Positions 38,191 to 48,220 of a stretch of 64,000 nucleotides of DNA are shown here, in pieces. This DNA is from Pleurodeles waltl (lineage: Eukaryota; Chordata; Amphibia; Caudata; Salamandridae), in assembly GCF_031143425.1 (NCBI RefSeq), contig NC_090440.1:1268877123-1268941122 (forward strand). Direction: 5' to 3'. Below the pieces are notes generated by a model. The model was not told where the DNA came from and did not search any database. It saw only the letters and a program-made list of their open reading frames with translations. Every line of letters begins with the position of its first letter. Position 1 is the first letter of the stretch. The translations under genes were made by a program, and so were the position numbers.

Positions 38191-40440
38191 AGGGGGGGCA
38201 GAAATGGCCTAAAATAAATTTGTCCCCCAACCCCCCTGCCCCCCCCGGGAGCGACCCTTGCCTACGGGGTCGCCCCCCCTTGTGTGACATTGGTGCCAAA
38301 AATAAAATCCCCGGTGCCTAGTGGTTTCTGCCCCCCTTGGGGGCAGATTGACCTACAATCGGCCAATCTGCCCCCAAGGGGGGCAGAAATGGTCTAAATA
38401 CAATTTGCCCCCCAGGGGAGAGACCCTTGCCTAATGGGTCGCTCCCCATCTCTACAAAAACAAACAAACAAACAAAAAAAAAACACAAAAAAAACAATTT
38501 GCCCTGGCGCCTAGAGGTTTCTGCCCCCCCCGGGGGCAGATCGGCCTAATACCAATAGGCCGATCTGCCCCCAGGGGGGGCAGAAATGGCCTAAAATAAA
38601 TTTGTCCCCCCAACCCCCCCGGGGAGCGACCCTTGCCTGCAAGGTCGCTCCCCTTGCGTGACGGCGCAAAAAAAAGATCCCTGGTGCCTAGTGGTTTCTG
38701 CTCGCCTTGGGGGCAGATTGACCTACAATCGGCCAATCTGCCTCCAAGGGGGGCAGAAATGGTCTAAATACAATTTGCCCCCCAGGGGAGCGACCCTTGC
38801 CTAATGCGTCGCTCCCCATCTCTAAAAAAACAAACAAACAAAAACAAAACCCACACAAAAAAAAAATTGCCCTGGCGCCTAAAGGTTTCTGCCCCCCCCG
38901 GGGGCAGATCGGCCTAATACCAATAGGCCGATCTGCCCCCAGGGGGGCAGAAATGGCCTAAAATAAATTTGCCCCCCCACCCCTCCCGGGGAGCGACCCT
39001 TGCCTGCAAGGTCGCTCCCCTTGCGTGACGGCGCAAAAAAAAGATCCCTGGTGCCTAGTGGTTTCTGCCCCCATTGGGGGCAGATTGACCTACAATCGGC
39101 CAATCTGCCCCCAAAGGGGGCAGAAATGGTCTAAATACAATTTGCCCCCCAGGGGAGCGACCCTTGCCTAATGCGTCGCTCCCCATCTCTAAAAAAACAA
39201 ACAAAAAAAAAAAAAACACAAAAAAACTATTTGCCCAGGCGCCTAGAGGTTTCTGCCCCCCCTGTGGGCAGATCGGCCTAATACCAATAGGCCGATCTGC
39301 CCCCAGGGGGGGCAGAAATGGCCTAAAATAAATTTGCCCCCCCAACCCCCCCCCGGGGAGTGACCCTTGCCTGCAAGGTCGCTCCCCTTGCGTGACGGCG
39401 CAAAAAAAAGATCCCTGGTGCCAAGTGGTTTCTGCCCCCCTTGGGGGCAGATTGACCTACAATCGGCCAATCTGCCCCCAAGGGGGGCAGAAATGGTCTA
39501 AATACAATTTGCCCCCCAGGGGAGCGACCCTTGCCTAATGCGTCGCTCCCCATCTCTAAAAAAACAAACAAACAAAAAAAAAAAACACAAAAAAACTATT
39601 TGCCCAGGCGCCTAGAGGTTTCTGCCCCCCCTGTGGGCAGATCGGCCTAATACTAATAGGCCGATCTGCCCCCAGGGGGGGCAGAAATGGCCTAAAATAA
39701 ATTTGCCCCCCTCATCCCCCCCCCGGGGAGCGACCCTTGCCTACAAGGTCGCTCCCCTTGCGTGACGGCGCAAAAAAAAGATCCCTGGTGCCTAGTGGTT
39801 TCTGCCCCCCTTGGGGGCAGATTGACCTAAAATCGGCCGATCTGCCCCCAAAGCGGGCAGAAATGGCCTCAATACAATTTGCCCCTCCAGGGGAGCGACC
39901 CTTGCCTAAGGGGACGCTCCCCATCTGTAAAACACAACAACAACAAAAATCCCTGGTGCCTAGTGGTTTCTGCCCCCCGTGGGGTCAGATCGGCCTAATA
40001 AAAATAGGCTGATCTGCCCCCATGGGGGGCAGAAATGGCCTAAAATAAATTTGCCCCCCATGGGAACGACCCTTGCCTAAGGGGTCGCTCCCCTTACGTG
40101 AAAAACAAACAAACAAAAAAAACTCCCTGGTGTCTAGTGGTTTCTGCCCCCCTTGGGGGCAGATTGGCCTCATAAAAATAAGCCAATCTGCCCCCAAAGG
40201 GGGCAGAAATGGCCTAAATATAATTTCCCCCCTATGGGAGCGACCCTTGCCTAAGGGGTCGCATCCCACACCTAAAACACAAAAGAAAACAAATAAAAAA
40301 AAAAAGTATCCCTGGTGTCTAGAGGTTTCTGCCCCCCCTGGGGGCAGAAAAGGCCTTAAAAAAAAATGACCCCCTGGGAGCGACCCTTGCCCAAGGGGTC
40401 GCTCCCTTCTGTCAATTACATCTAAAAAAAAAAAAATCCC
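38190..40440. repeat. palindromic tandem array, about 365-bp units
   Basis: Each unit contains two half-units of about 180 bp. Each half has a GGGGGCAGAT...ATCTGCCCCC palindrome and a second GGGAGCGACC...GGTCGCTCCC palindrome, followed by an A-rich strip. Landmarks CCAATAGGCCGATCTG recur near 38555, 38920, 39285 and 39650. The right-hand units (after 39800) lose length and identity. Confidence 0.9.
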
Positions 40441-40444
40441 TGGT

Positions 40445-40865
40445 GTCTAGTGGGGTTTCAAAAGCCGGATTGCAAGCAATCCGGCTTTTGAAACCCTCGG
40501 AGAGACTTCAAAGGGAAGGAAATACATTTCCTTCCCTTTGAAGCCCCTCCGGGCCTCCCCCACGTGATCGAAACAGAAATGCTGAGCATTTCTCTTTCGA
40601 TCGCGCTGGAAGCTCTGCTTCCAGCGCGATAGGGGAGGTTGTGTGATTGTCAGCGCGCGCTCGCGCGCTGACGTCACAGGGGGGGTGGGGGGGGGTCGGG
40701 GGTTGAAGGGGAAGGGATTCCCCTGTCAGCCCTGACCTAGGGGGGTGGGGGGGCGGCCCTCGGGAGGAGCGCTAGCGCTTCTCCCGAGGGCAGCATTCAG
40801 GACGTAATGGTTACGTCCATGGCGCCACATGGGCGCTGCCATGGACGTAACCATTACGTCCGTGG
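40445..40865. repeat. cascade of seven hairpins
   Basis: Consecutive inverted repeats with tiny loops: 40453-40496 (21-bp arms), 40506-40543 (18), 40566-40602 (18, one mismatch), 40602-40628 (12), 40651-40670 (7-8), 40756-40791 (18, one mismatch), 40800-40861 (24, perfect, ending GGACGTAATGGTTACGTCC). They form the right arm of the TTAA element. Confidence 0.9.
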
Positions 40866-40880
40866 CGGGGAAGGGGTTAA

Positions 40881-41448
40881 CAAGGGCCTGGGTTTTTGCC
40901 CTAGTGATTTTAGTGATTTCTACAAGGCTAAGATTGATTTTTTTAAGTTTATTAGGCGTTTGACAATTAAGAAACGTTTTAGCACTCACTCTGAAGATAG
41001 GGTGGGTAATGCTCTACATGATTTTACTAGAGATTTCAGTTCAGTAACAATACAGGATATTCATGATACGGTTACATTGCTGTCCATTACTGATTATGAA
41101 CAGGATTCAATCACTGTTCCAAAGATACTTGCTGATCTAAACATTTCGTCTGACACTTTGACTAGTGGTTTAAAAACAAAATCCAGATGGACTCCCAACT
41201 TATCTAGTGGGAACAGTATAGACATGTTTTACAAATTGGTTTGGAAGGACTTAGACAGATTAGAACGAACAAATAAGACATGTTATAGATGCCACCACAG
41301 AAATCTTAAATATGAAGCATACTCAGCCTTAAAATCGTTAAAGCGACTCAATGATATTACTATCAAGTAGGCGGATAAGGGTGGTAATATAGTGGTTATG
41401 AATACTTGTGATTACGAACAAGAGATCTACTCTCAATTGGCAGACCAA
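40881..41448 (+). pseudogene. PLE ORF, middle part before RT
   Basis: Continues the frame from 33911 with KGLGFCPSD and a long charged stretch. At 41368-41370 a TAG interrupts just before the conserved ADKGGNIVVM block, which opens the Penelope RT region. It ends LADQ at the CAA where Harbinger B inserted, and resumes at 50163 with VCYEKII. The blocks and order fit Penelope/Neptune-type RTs. Confidence 0.85.
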
Positions 41449-41454
41449 GGCCCT

Positions 41455-42190
41455 CATTACAATCCTGGCGGTCGGTGTTAAAGCGGCGGTAAATCCGCCA
41501 ACAGGCCGGTGGTCAAAAAAATGGTATCACGCCATGGCGGAAACTGCCAACATAGACATCCACTTTAACACTCCGGCCGCCACGGCGGTACAAACAAACA
41601 TGCTGTGGTAACCGCCAACAGACAGTCAGAAGACAATGTACCGCCCACAGTATTACAACAGGCCAACCCGCCATATACTCCATATACTACCAGCCTTTGT
41701 CTTCCTACTCCTCTACCAGGAGCACGAACCCCGGCGGTGAAGACCACAGTAAGTACTGCACCTACGACACAGGGGAGGGAAAAGAGAGTGACAAACACAC
41801 GCAACACGCAACACCCCCACCCGCACCCTCACCCACAACAACATATACACAAATACATGTAGATATATTACAGTTACACCCCTGAACCCCCCCAGAAGAA
41901 TGCAAAGACAAAAGGAAATTATTGTAACCATTGTAATCAATTAAATTCCAGTACTCAAAAATATATATACATTATATACAAAAATATACAACAAGATTTC
42001 AAGTCCATGTACTGCACATACATAGTCCGTGGACCACTGGGCCCAAAATGCATGGGCGAGGCCCACTCAAGATACCCGATCCAAACGGAGAGAACACTGC
42101 TGGGGCATCAGATAGAAATACAACAGGCACCTCAGGGGGAAGCGAAGGGGGGGGCACCTCAGCCAGATGAGTGCACGACGCCAGCTCCAC
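41455..42190. other. left arm of Harbinger B
   Basis: Non-coding. Subterminal CGG-rich motifs (GGCGGTAAATCCGCC, CGCCATGGCGG) lie at 41480-41600. 41740-41765 matches Harbinger A's right arm near 53310. Confidence 0.5.
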
Positions 42191-42214
42191 GAGGGGGCTC
42201 CATGCCCATTGATG

Positions 42215-42560
42215 TATCCTGGGGAGTGCAAAGCCACAGTCTCTCAAGTCTTTCCAGTGGGTGGTTTGCCCACTGCTTTATCCTGGGGAGTGCAAAGCCA
42301 CAGTCTCTCAAGTGGGTGGGTTGCCCACTGCTTTATCCTGAGGAGTGCAAAGCCACAGTCTCTCAAGTCTTTCCAGTGGATGGTTTGCCCACTGCTTTAT
42401 CCTGGAGAGTGCAAAGCCACAGTCTCTCAAGTCTTTTCAGTGGGTGGGTTGCCCACTGCTTTATTCTGGGGAGTGCAAAGCCACAGTCTCTCAAGTCTTT
42501 TCAGTGGGTGGGTTGCCCACTGCTTTATCCTGGGGAGTGCAAAGCCACAGTCAAGTGGAT
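42215..42560 (+). repeat. minisatellite 1 of Harbinger B
   Basis: About six units of 45-66 bp containing GGAGTGCAAAGCCACAGTC and TTGCCCACTGCTTTATCCTG, with internal deletions of CTTTCCAGT. Confidence 0.9.
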
Positions 42561-42562
42561 AA

Positions 42563-43060
42563 CAGTCTTCACTGGTTCTGGAGGGGGTTTTGTGCCCAGA
42601 GTGCTTCATCCTGCCAAGGACAGAGGTAGTGGATGCCTTTCTCCACTTTTTCTGGAAGGGGCTTTGTGCCCAGAGTGCTTCATCCTGCCAAAGTCTGAGG
42701 TAGTGGATGTGAATCTCCACTGGTTCTGGAGGGGGCTTTGTGCCCAGAGTGCTTCATCCTGCCAAGGACAGAGGTAGTGGATGCCTTTCTCCACTGGTTC
42801 TGGAGGGGGCTTTGTGCCCAGAGTGCTTTATCCTGCCAAGGACAGAGGTAGTGGATGCCTTTCTCCACTGGTTCTGGAGGGGGCTTTGTGCCCATGGTGC
42901 TTCATCCTGCCAAGGACTGAGGTAGTGGATGTGATTCTCCACTGGTTCTGGAGGGGGCGTTGTGCCCAGAGCGCTTCATCCTGCCAAGGACTCAGGTAGT
43001 GGATGCCTTTATCCACTGGTTCTGGAGGGGGCTTTGTGCCCAGAGTGCTTCATCCTACTG
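42563..43060 (+). repeat. minisatellite 2 of Harbinger B
   Basis: About seven units near 72-75 bp with CACTGGTTCTGGAGGGGG, TTTGTGCCCAGAGTGCTTC and ATCCTGCCAAGGACAGAGG. Confidence 0.9.
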
Positions 43061-43064
43061 GTGG

Positions 43065-43530
43065 CGGCCTCAGTAGCGTCGGAGCTTGCGGCGCTCATTG
43101 GCCTGCGGTGCTGGTGGGTGGCTCAGTGAGCATGCTGTGGCGGCGGTGTCCTTGGCAGCGGTGCTGGTGCGGTGTCCTTGGCAGCAGTCCTAGTGATGGT
43201 GGTGTCCTGTGAAGTGGTGCTGGTGGTGGCAGTTTCCTTGGTAGTGGTGCTGGTGACGGCGGTGCCCTGTGAAGCGGTGCTGGTGGCGGCGGTGTCCTTG
43301 GCAGCGGTGCTGGCGGCGTCCTGTGAAGCGGTGCTGGTGGTGGCGGTGTCCCTGGCAGTGGTGCTGGTGGCAGGGGTGTCCTGTGAAGCGGTGCTGGTGG
43401 TGGCGGTGTCCTTGGCAGCGGTGATGGTGACAGCGGTGTCCTATGAAGCGGTGCTGGTGGCGGCGGTGTCCTGTGAAGCGGTGCCTGTGGCGGCGGTGTC
43501 CTTGGTAGAGGTGCTGGTGGCAGTCATGTC
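43065..43530 (+). repeat. minisatellite 3 of Harbinger B (GGTG-rich)
   Basis: Roughly 27-33-bp units of the GCGGTGCTGGTGGTGGCGG and GTGTCCTGTGAAGCG type. The 226-residue ORF across it is a repeat artefact. Confidence 0.85.
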
Positions 43531-43559
43531 CACCGTGCAGGTTTGCGGCGACTTACCTT

Positions 43560-45692
43560 TCTTGCTGTGCCCCTTCCCCACCTTGGATGGTGCGCAGCTG
43601 TCTTCCCACTCCCAACTGTACTCCTGGGAGAGCCCTTGGTGGCAGGTGTTTTTCCCTTTTCCCTCGGGCAGTGGCCAACTTCTTATGCTTCTGAGGTGGG
43701 GGACTGTCCGTGGTCTGGCTCCTTGCACACTGGCTGCCCTGCTGCTTGGCGCACTCCAGAATCCGGTTAATGCTGGCACCACTGTTCCCGCTGATGTGGT
43801 GGCTGAGGTACTGGGTTGCGACCTGGAAATTTGGGCCCCAGGGGACTGAAGGGGTGGAGGGGTGAGGGGAAGAGGTCAAGGTTGGACAGGAAAGTTTTTT
43901 GGACACACTGGGACGGATAGATGGAGGGGGTATTGGAGTGGAGGAAGAGGTAGTGGATGTAGGAGGTGTACATTTGCTGACTTTGGGTGAAGGTGCATGG
44001 GCTGGAGGCTGTCGTGTGGTGGATGGCTATTGGGTGGGTGTGTGACTGCGTTTGTGTACCTTGGGAGGTGGGCTCACAGACACACTGGGAGAGGACACAG
44101 GGGATGTGTGAATGGTAGTGGGGGTGGTGAGTGCACACGAGTGGTGTGTGGTGATGGGTGTGCTGGTGATGGACATAGTGGCTGAAGATGTAGTGCATGC
44201 AGGTGTGAGTGGAGACGAGACAGAGAGGGAGGAGGGAGACGAGGAGGAGGGGGACACAGTGGAGGCAGTGGATGATGGTAAATGTGCATGGATATGAGGC
44301 TTGTGTGAGTGCCTGTGGGATGTGTGGTGCTTATGTTTGCCAGAGCTTCCCTTGTGTGTTGAGGTGTGTGCATGCTCGTCTGAGGGTGTGCTTGGAATAG
44401 GCTGAGGTGCAAGGGTTTGGGTCTGGGTGGAGGAAGTTGGAGGGGGGAGACTGGACACAGGGACAATGGCTGCCATCAGTGCTGAGGCCAGAGCCTGAAA
44501 AGTTCACTGTTGGGCTACCTGACCAGAATGAATGCCCTCCAGGTATGCATTGGTCTGTTGCAACTGCCTCTCTACACGCTGGATGGCATTCAGAATGGTA
44601 GACTGCCCAACAGTGAGGGATCTGAAGAGGTCAATGGCCTCCTCACTGAGGGCAGCAGGGCTGACAGGGGCAGGGGCTGAGGTGCCTGGGGCGAAGGTGA
44701 TGCCCACCCTCCTGGGTGAGTGACCACGGGGCACACGCTGAGGGGCTTCTGGGAGGGCGGTACTGGTAGGGAACTCCCATCAGAGGAGGAGTCTGTGTCG
44801 CTGGTCTCAGCTCCTGTCCCCGCTGTGGAGCTCCCCGCGCCCTCTGTCCCACTAGTGGCTTCAGACTCCGTTGTCTCGCCCTCCAGGGCCATGTGGGATG
44901 CAGCTCCATCCTGCTCTGGTGCCACTGCTCCTCCGCCTGATGATGCTGTTGCACACAAGAACAGGGAGACCGCAAAAAGGGGGGGGGGGGAGACAGAAGA
45001 AAGACATGTTCAGTGCATGCAATACCGCTACCGTTGGCGGACACTACAGAAACAGAAGCCCCCTGCACTACGCCGTGCACTTTGAGTTCCCTAATTAATC
45101 ACAGGGACATGGGTTACAAGGCCTATGCCCCATTGCTGCACACATGGAAGCCACAGGAGCCTGAGTAGGTGTAGTTGGCTCTTACCACTAGTGGGGTGGG
45201 GTGCCACATGGAACATCAGGGGGGGGTCATGGTGCGACAGGCACCCCTCCAGCGGCGAATGCCCTCCCATCTTTTACGGCAGTGGGTGCTCCGTCTGTGG
45301 TGGACCCCCAGGGTCCGGACTTCCTTGGCGATGGCACGGCAAATATCTTTCTTCTGGTGGGCGCTGATCTATAGGAATAGTACAGGGGAAAAGGAGAAGA
45401 TATAACAGTCGGCACCATCACAGTCATTGGCCCGCCTCCTTACCCTTGCCATGACGCACAACCACTCACCGTCGTTTCATGCACGCCTCATTCTGCCCCC
45501 CCCCCCCCCATCTTCCATCCACAACACTCCACACAGGCATTGCCCATACAGCATGCTCACAGTGTACTTACCTGTTTGTCTGGGGGACCGTAGAGTAGCG
45601 TGTCCTGGGGGAGGACCCCATCCACTAGTTTCTCCAACTCCTCCGTTCTGAAGGCAGGGGCCCTTTCCCCAGACACATGAGCCATTGTCTCT
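43560..45692 (-). pseudogene. Harbinger B SANT-like protein 2
   Basis: Minus-strand counterpart of 29788-32160. Exon 1 starts at ATG 45684-45686 and carries FRTEELEKLVDGVLPQ with a CAG|GTAAGT donor near 45565. Exon 2 (about 45380-45230) carries AHQKKDICRAIAKEVRTLGV and CRKRWEGIRRW, the SANT-like tri-helix. Exon 3 (acceptor near 44965) has an acidic Ser/Thr stretch (SDTDSSSDGSS), then IDLFRSLTVGQSTILNAIQRV...QQTNAYLEGI, and a long Ser/His/Pro/Thr-rich tail to about 43767, all parallel to copy A. Frameshifts near 44700 and a stop near 44505 break it. Confidence 0.65.
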
Positions 45693-46076
45693 TCAAGACT
45701 GAGGTCACAGCAGCACTTGCAGTGTAGGTCCTCTACTGTCGAAGATCAGGTATCAAGGGAGTGAACAGACAGAAAATGGCGGTCACATCCGCGGCGGTGC
45801 GTACCGTCACCGCCTGCATACATTGTCATTGGCTCCTGGGACCCATAGGGTCCAATGTTAACCAATGCAGGATTGAGCTGCGGTCTTCGACTGCCTACCA
45901 CGACGGTGTACAACGCCAGCATAGTTACCTCATATCCCCTTATCCCACATTACAGGTCAGACAGCTGCCATTTCAGGGGGCCACATGGCATTAATTTTAA
46001 ATGCATCACACATATCTAGGCCTTGCATACACACTAAGACAGGCACATAGCGGATTAAAAGATTTGTGGAATAAAG
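45693..46076. promoter_or_regulatory. shared divergent promoter region, Harbinger B
   Basis: A 384-bp gap between the divergent Myb-2 (leftward) and transposase (rightward) genes. It has a CCGCGGCGGTGCG tract near 45790. Its function is inferred only from layout. Confidence 0.4.
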
Positions 46077-47104
46077 TTGTGTTTTCGTACCTCAGTGTTG
46101 GCTGACTCTCTGCTCGCTGTTCTCCTCCACAGAGCACGTCTGCTGGGGCAGGTGAGGAGATGGCGGCATCCTCCAGTGTACAGACCGCTGGTGGACCTGG
46201 CGAAAATGGAAGAGCGACATGTAATTGTCACCTACAGACTGGACCGTGCCACAATCCATGAGCTGTGTGCCCAGTTGGAGCCAGACCTGACGTCAGCTAT
46301 CCACCATCCCACAGGAATCCCCCCTCTAGTGCAGGTCCTGTCAGTACTCCATTTCCTGGCAAGTGGGTCTTTTCAGACAACAGTGGCCATAGCATCAGGT
46401 ATGTCCCAGCCTATGTTCTCCAAGGTGTTGTCCAGAGTGTTGTGTGCCCTGCTGAAACACATGCGCAGCTACATCGTTTTCCCTCAGGTGGAGGATCTGC
46501 CTACAGTGAAAGGTGACTTCTATGCCCTGGGACATATCCCCAACATAATAGGTGCCAGTGATGGGACACATCTGGCCTTGGTACCCCCCTGCAGGAGTGA
46601 ACAGGTATACAGAAACCGGAAGAGTTACCATTCGATGAATGTGAAGATGGTGTGTTTGGCCGACCAGTACATCTCCCATGTGAATGCCAAGTTTCCTGGC
46701 TCAGTGCATGAGGCACTGTGTGTGGCATTAGGTGAGGACATGGACCCGATACAGTGTGACTAGGTGTTTGGGATGTCCCTAAGAGTTAATGTGTGTCTAA
46801 CAGTTGTCCCTCGACATTTGCAGGTGACTCTGGTTACCCCAACCTGTCATGTCTACTGACCCCAGTGAGGAATCCCAGGACAAGGGCAGAGGAACGCTAC
46901 AATGAGGCCCAGGGGCGAACTAGGAGGGTTATAGAGAGGACCTTCGGCATCCTGAAGGCCAGGTTCCAGTGCCTCCATATGACAGGTGGTTCCCTATTCT
47001 ACTCACCAAAGAAGGTGTGCCAGATAATCGTGGCCTGCTGTAGGCTTCACAACTTGGCTTTGCGACGACAGGTGCCTTTTCTGCATGAGGGTTGGTCCAA
47101 CTAG
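46077..47104 (+). CDS. Harbinger B transposase, open but missing catalytic Asp
   Basis: HARBI1-like DDE transposase. Exon 1 (46077-46731, donor G|GTGAGG) and exon 2 (46824-47104, acceptor TTTGCAG|GT) join in frame through GDSGYP, giving about 311 residues with no stop. Asp162 of SDGTH (first acid) and the Glu in RRVIERTFGILKARF (third acid, exon 2) are present. The second Asp in FPGSVHDS is changed: the text reads FPGSVHEALC and lacks about 18 residues that copy A has between VHD and the splice site. The protein would therefore be unable to cut, unless the Glu substitutes. ATG 46077 is the first Met of the frame. Myb-2 diverges from it, Myb-1 converges on it. Confidence 0.75.
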
Positions 47105-47439
47105 AGGTGTTGTGGCAGCTGTGGAGCCTGTGGACAGTGAAGACGAGGAAGCAGAAGAATAGGATATCGACAACAGAAACACAGTGATTCATCAATACTT
47201 CCAGTGAGACACAGGTAAGAAGATATCACTGCCTGCTACATCTGATACCCTTGTTCTACCTCTCATCGGTCTGTCACTTTCACCCAGTGTATTGACCCTG
47301 AGTTGTCACTTTCCCTTTTTAATTTCACAGATGTGGGTCCCACTGTGTGGCATCTGCTTTGTTTCCTCATGGACTACAGCTGTGTGACATAGGTATGTTG
47401 ACAATACAATGGATATAGCATTTTTCCACAGTTATTGCA

Positions 47440-48220
47440 AATACACATTTTCGAAAACACAGACTGACTCCAGATAGTTTTGTGATTTACGGGTGTTTAT
47501 TTAAGTGCTAAATAGTGGAGAGGGTTGTAAAATGGTCGGCGGTGATGGTGGAGGAATGTCCATGGCAGAGTCCAGTCTATGAGTCTCACAGGTGCATTTT
47601 CCAAAGGGGCATAGGAAGTGGAGCTGGGGCAGTTGATGGATGGACAGGGTGACAAAGTGGGACAAAAGGATGACAATCAGGGTGGTCTCATTTCTTGGCG
47701 GGGGTCTTGGCATTGTTCTTTGTCTTTGTCCTGGAACTCAGGGACCATTTGCGGGGTGGTTCTCCATCTGCAGGGGGTGGGGTGCTGGTGTCATTACAAT
47801 TGAAAGAGCATTTTGTCACTGTAATTGCTAATACACAATTTCTAAATCACAGACTGACTCCAGATTGTTTTATGCTTCAAGGGTGTTTATTTAAGTGATC
47901 AATATTGGAGGGGGTTGTAAAATGGTGAGGGGTGATGGTGGAGGAATGTCCATGGCAGAGTCCAGTCTATTAGTCTCACAGGTGCATTGCCCAAATGGAC
48001 ATAGGAAGTGGAGCTGGGGCAGTTTGAGGATGGACAGGGTGACAAAGTGGGACAGAAAGATGACATTCAGGTTGGTCTCGTTTTTTGGCGGGGTCTTGGC
48101 ATCATTCTCTGTCTTTGTCCTGGATTTCAGGGACCGTTTGCGGGGTGGTTCTCCCTCTGCAGGGGGTGGGGTGCTGGTGTGGTGGTCCTGTGGCGGGCCT
48201 CCTGTCCTCTAGCGCCGGCG
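47440..48220 (-). repeat. 391-bp direct duplication at the end of Myb-1 B
   Basis: GTCCATGGCAGAGTCCAGTC occurs at about 47558 and 47949, and the surrounding about 390 bp is repeated head-to-tail with moderate divergence. Both copies contain the end of the Myb-1 terminal exon and its 3' flank. Confidence 0.85.

Larger units (their letters stand above)
33916..40876. mobile_element. piggyBac-type TTAA element carrying satellite arrays
   Basis: The TTAA at 33912-33915 and 40877-40880 flanks ends CCACTTCGCTGCCAGG and, inverted, CCCCTTCCCCGCCACGG. TTAA duplication restores the Penelope reading frame (CTA CTT AAC AAG) when the 6961 bp are taken out, showing this is the inserted unit. It encodes no transposase, so it is non-autonomous. 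Contents left to right: a 1-kb piece with AT-rich low-similarity DNA (33916-34980), a 383-bp satellite array, an about 365-bp palindromic array, and a hairpin cascade. Confidence 0.85.

Noticed and set aside
38452..40369. Several 70-98-residue ORFs with GRSPGG-type repeats
   Set aside because: Translation of the palindromic satellite array in both directions.
34980..40440. CRISPR-like array
   Set aside because: Repeats are hundreds of bases long with no unique spacers, in clear eukaryotic transposon context.
42007..42777. A 256-residue ORF with repeats of SLSSLSSGW
   Set aside because: It only translates minisatellites 1 and 2; no start context or conserved domain.
43172..43849. A 225-residue plus-strand ORF rich in Val, Ala and Ser
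   Set aside because: It is the open frame of the 27-33-bp minisatellite and the antisense of the Myb-2 B gene tail.
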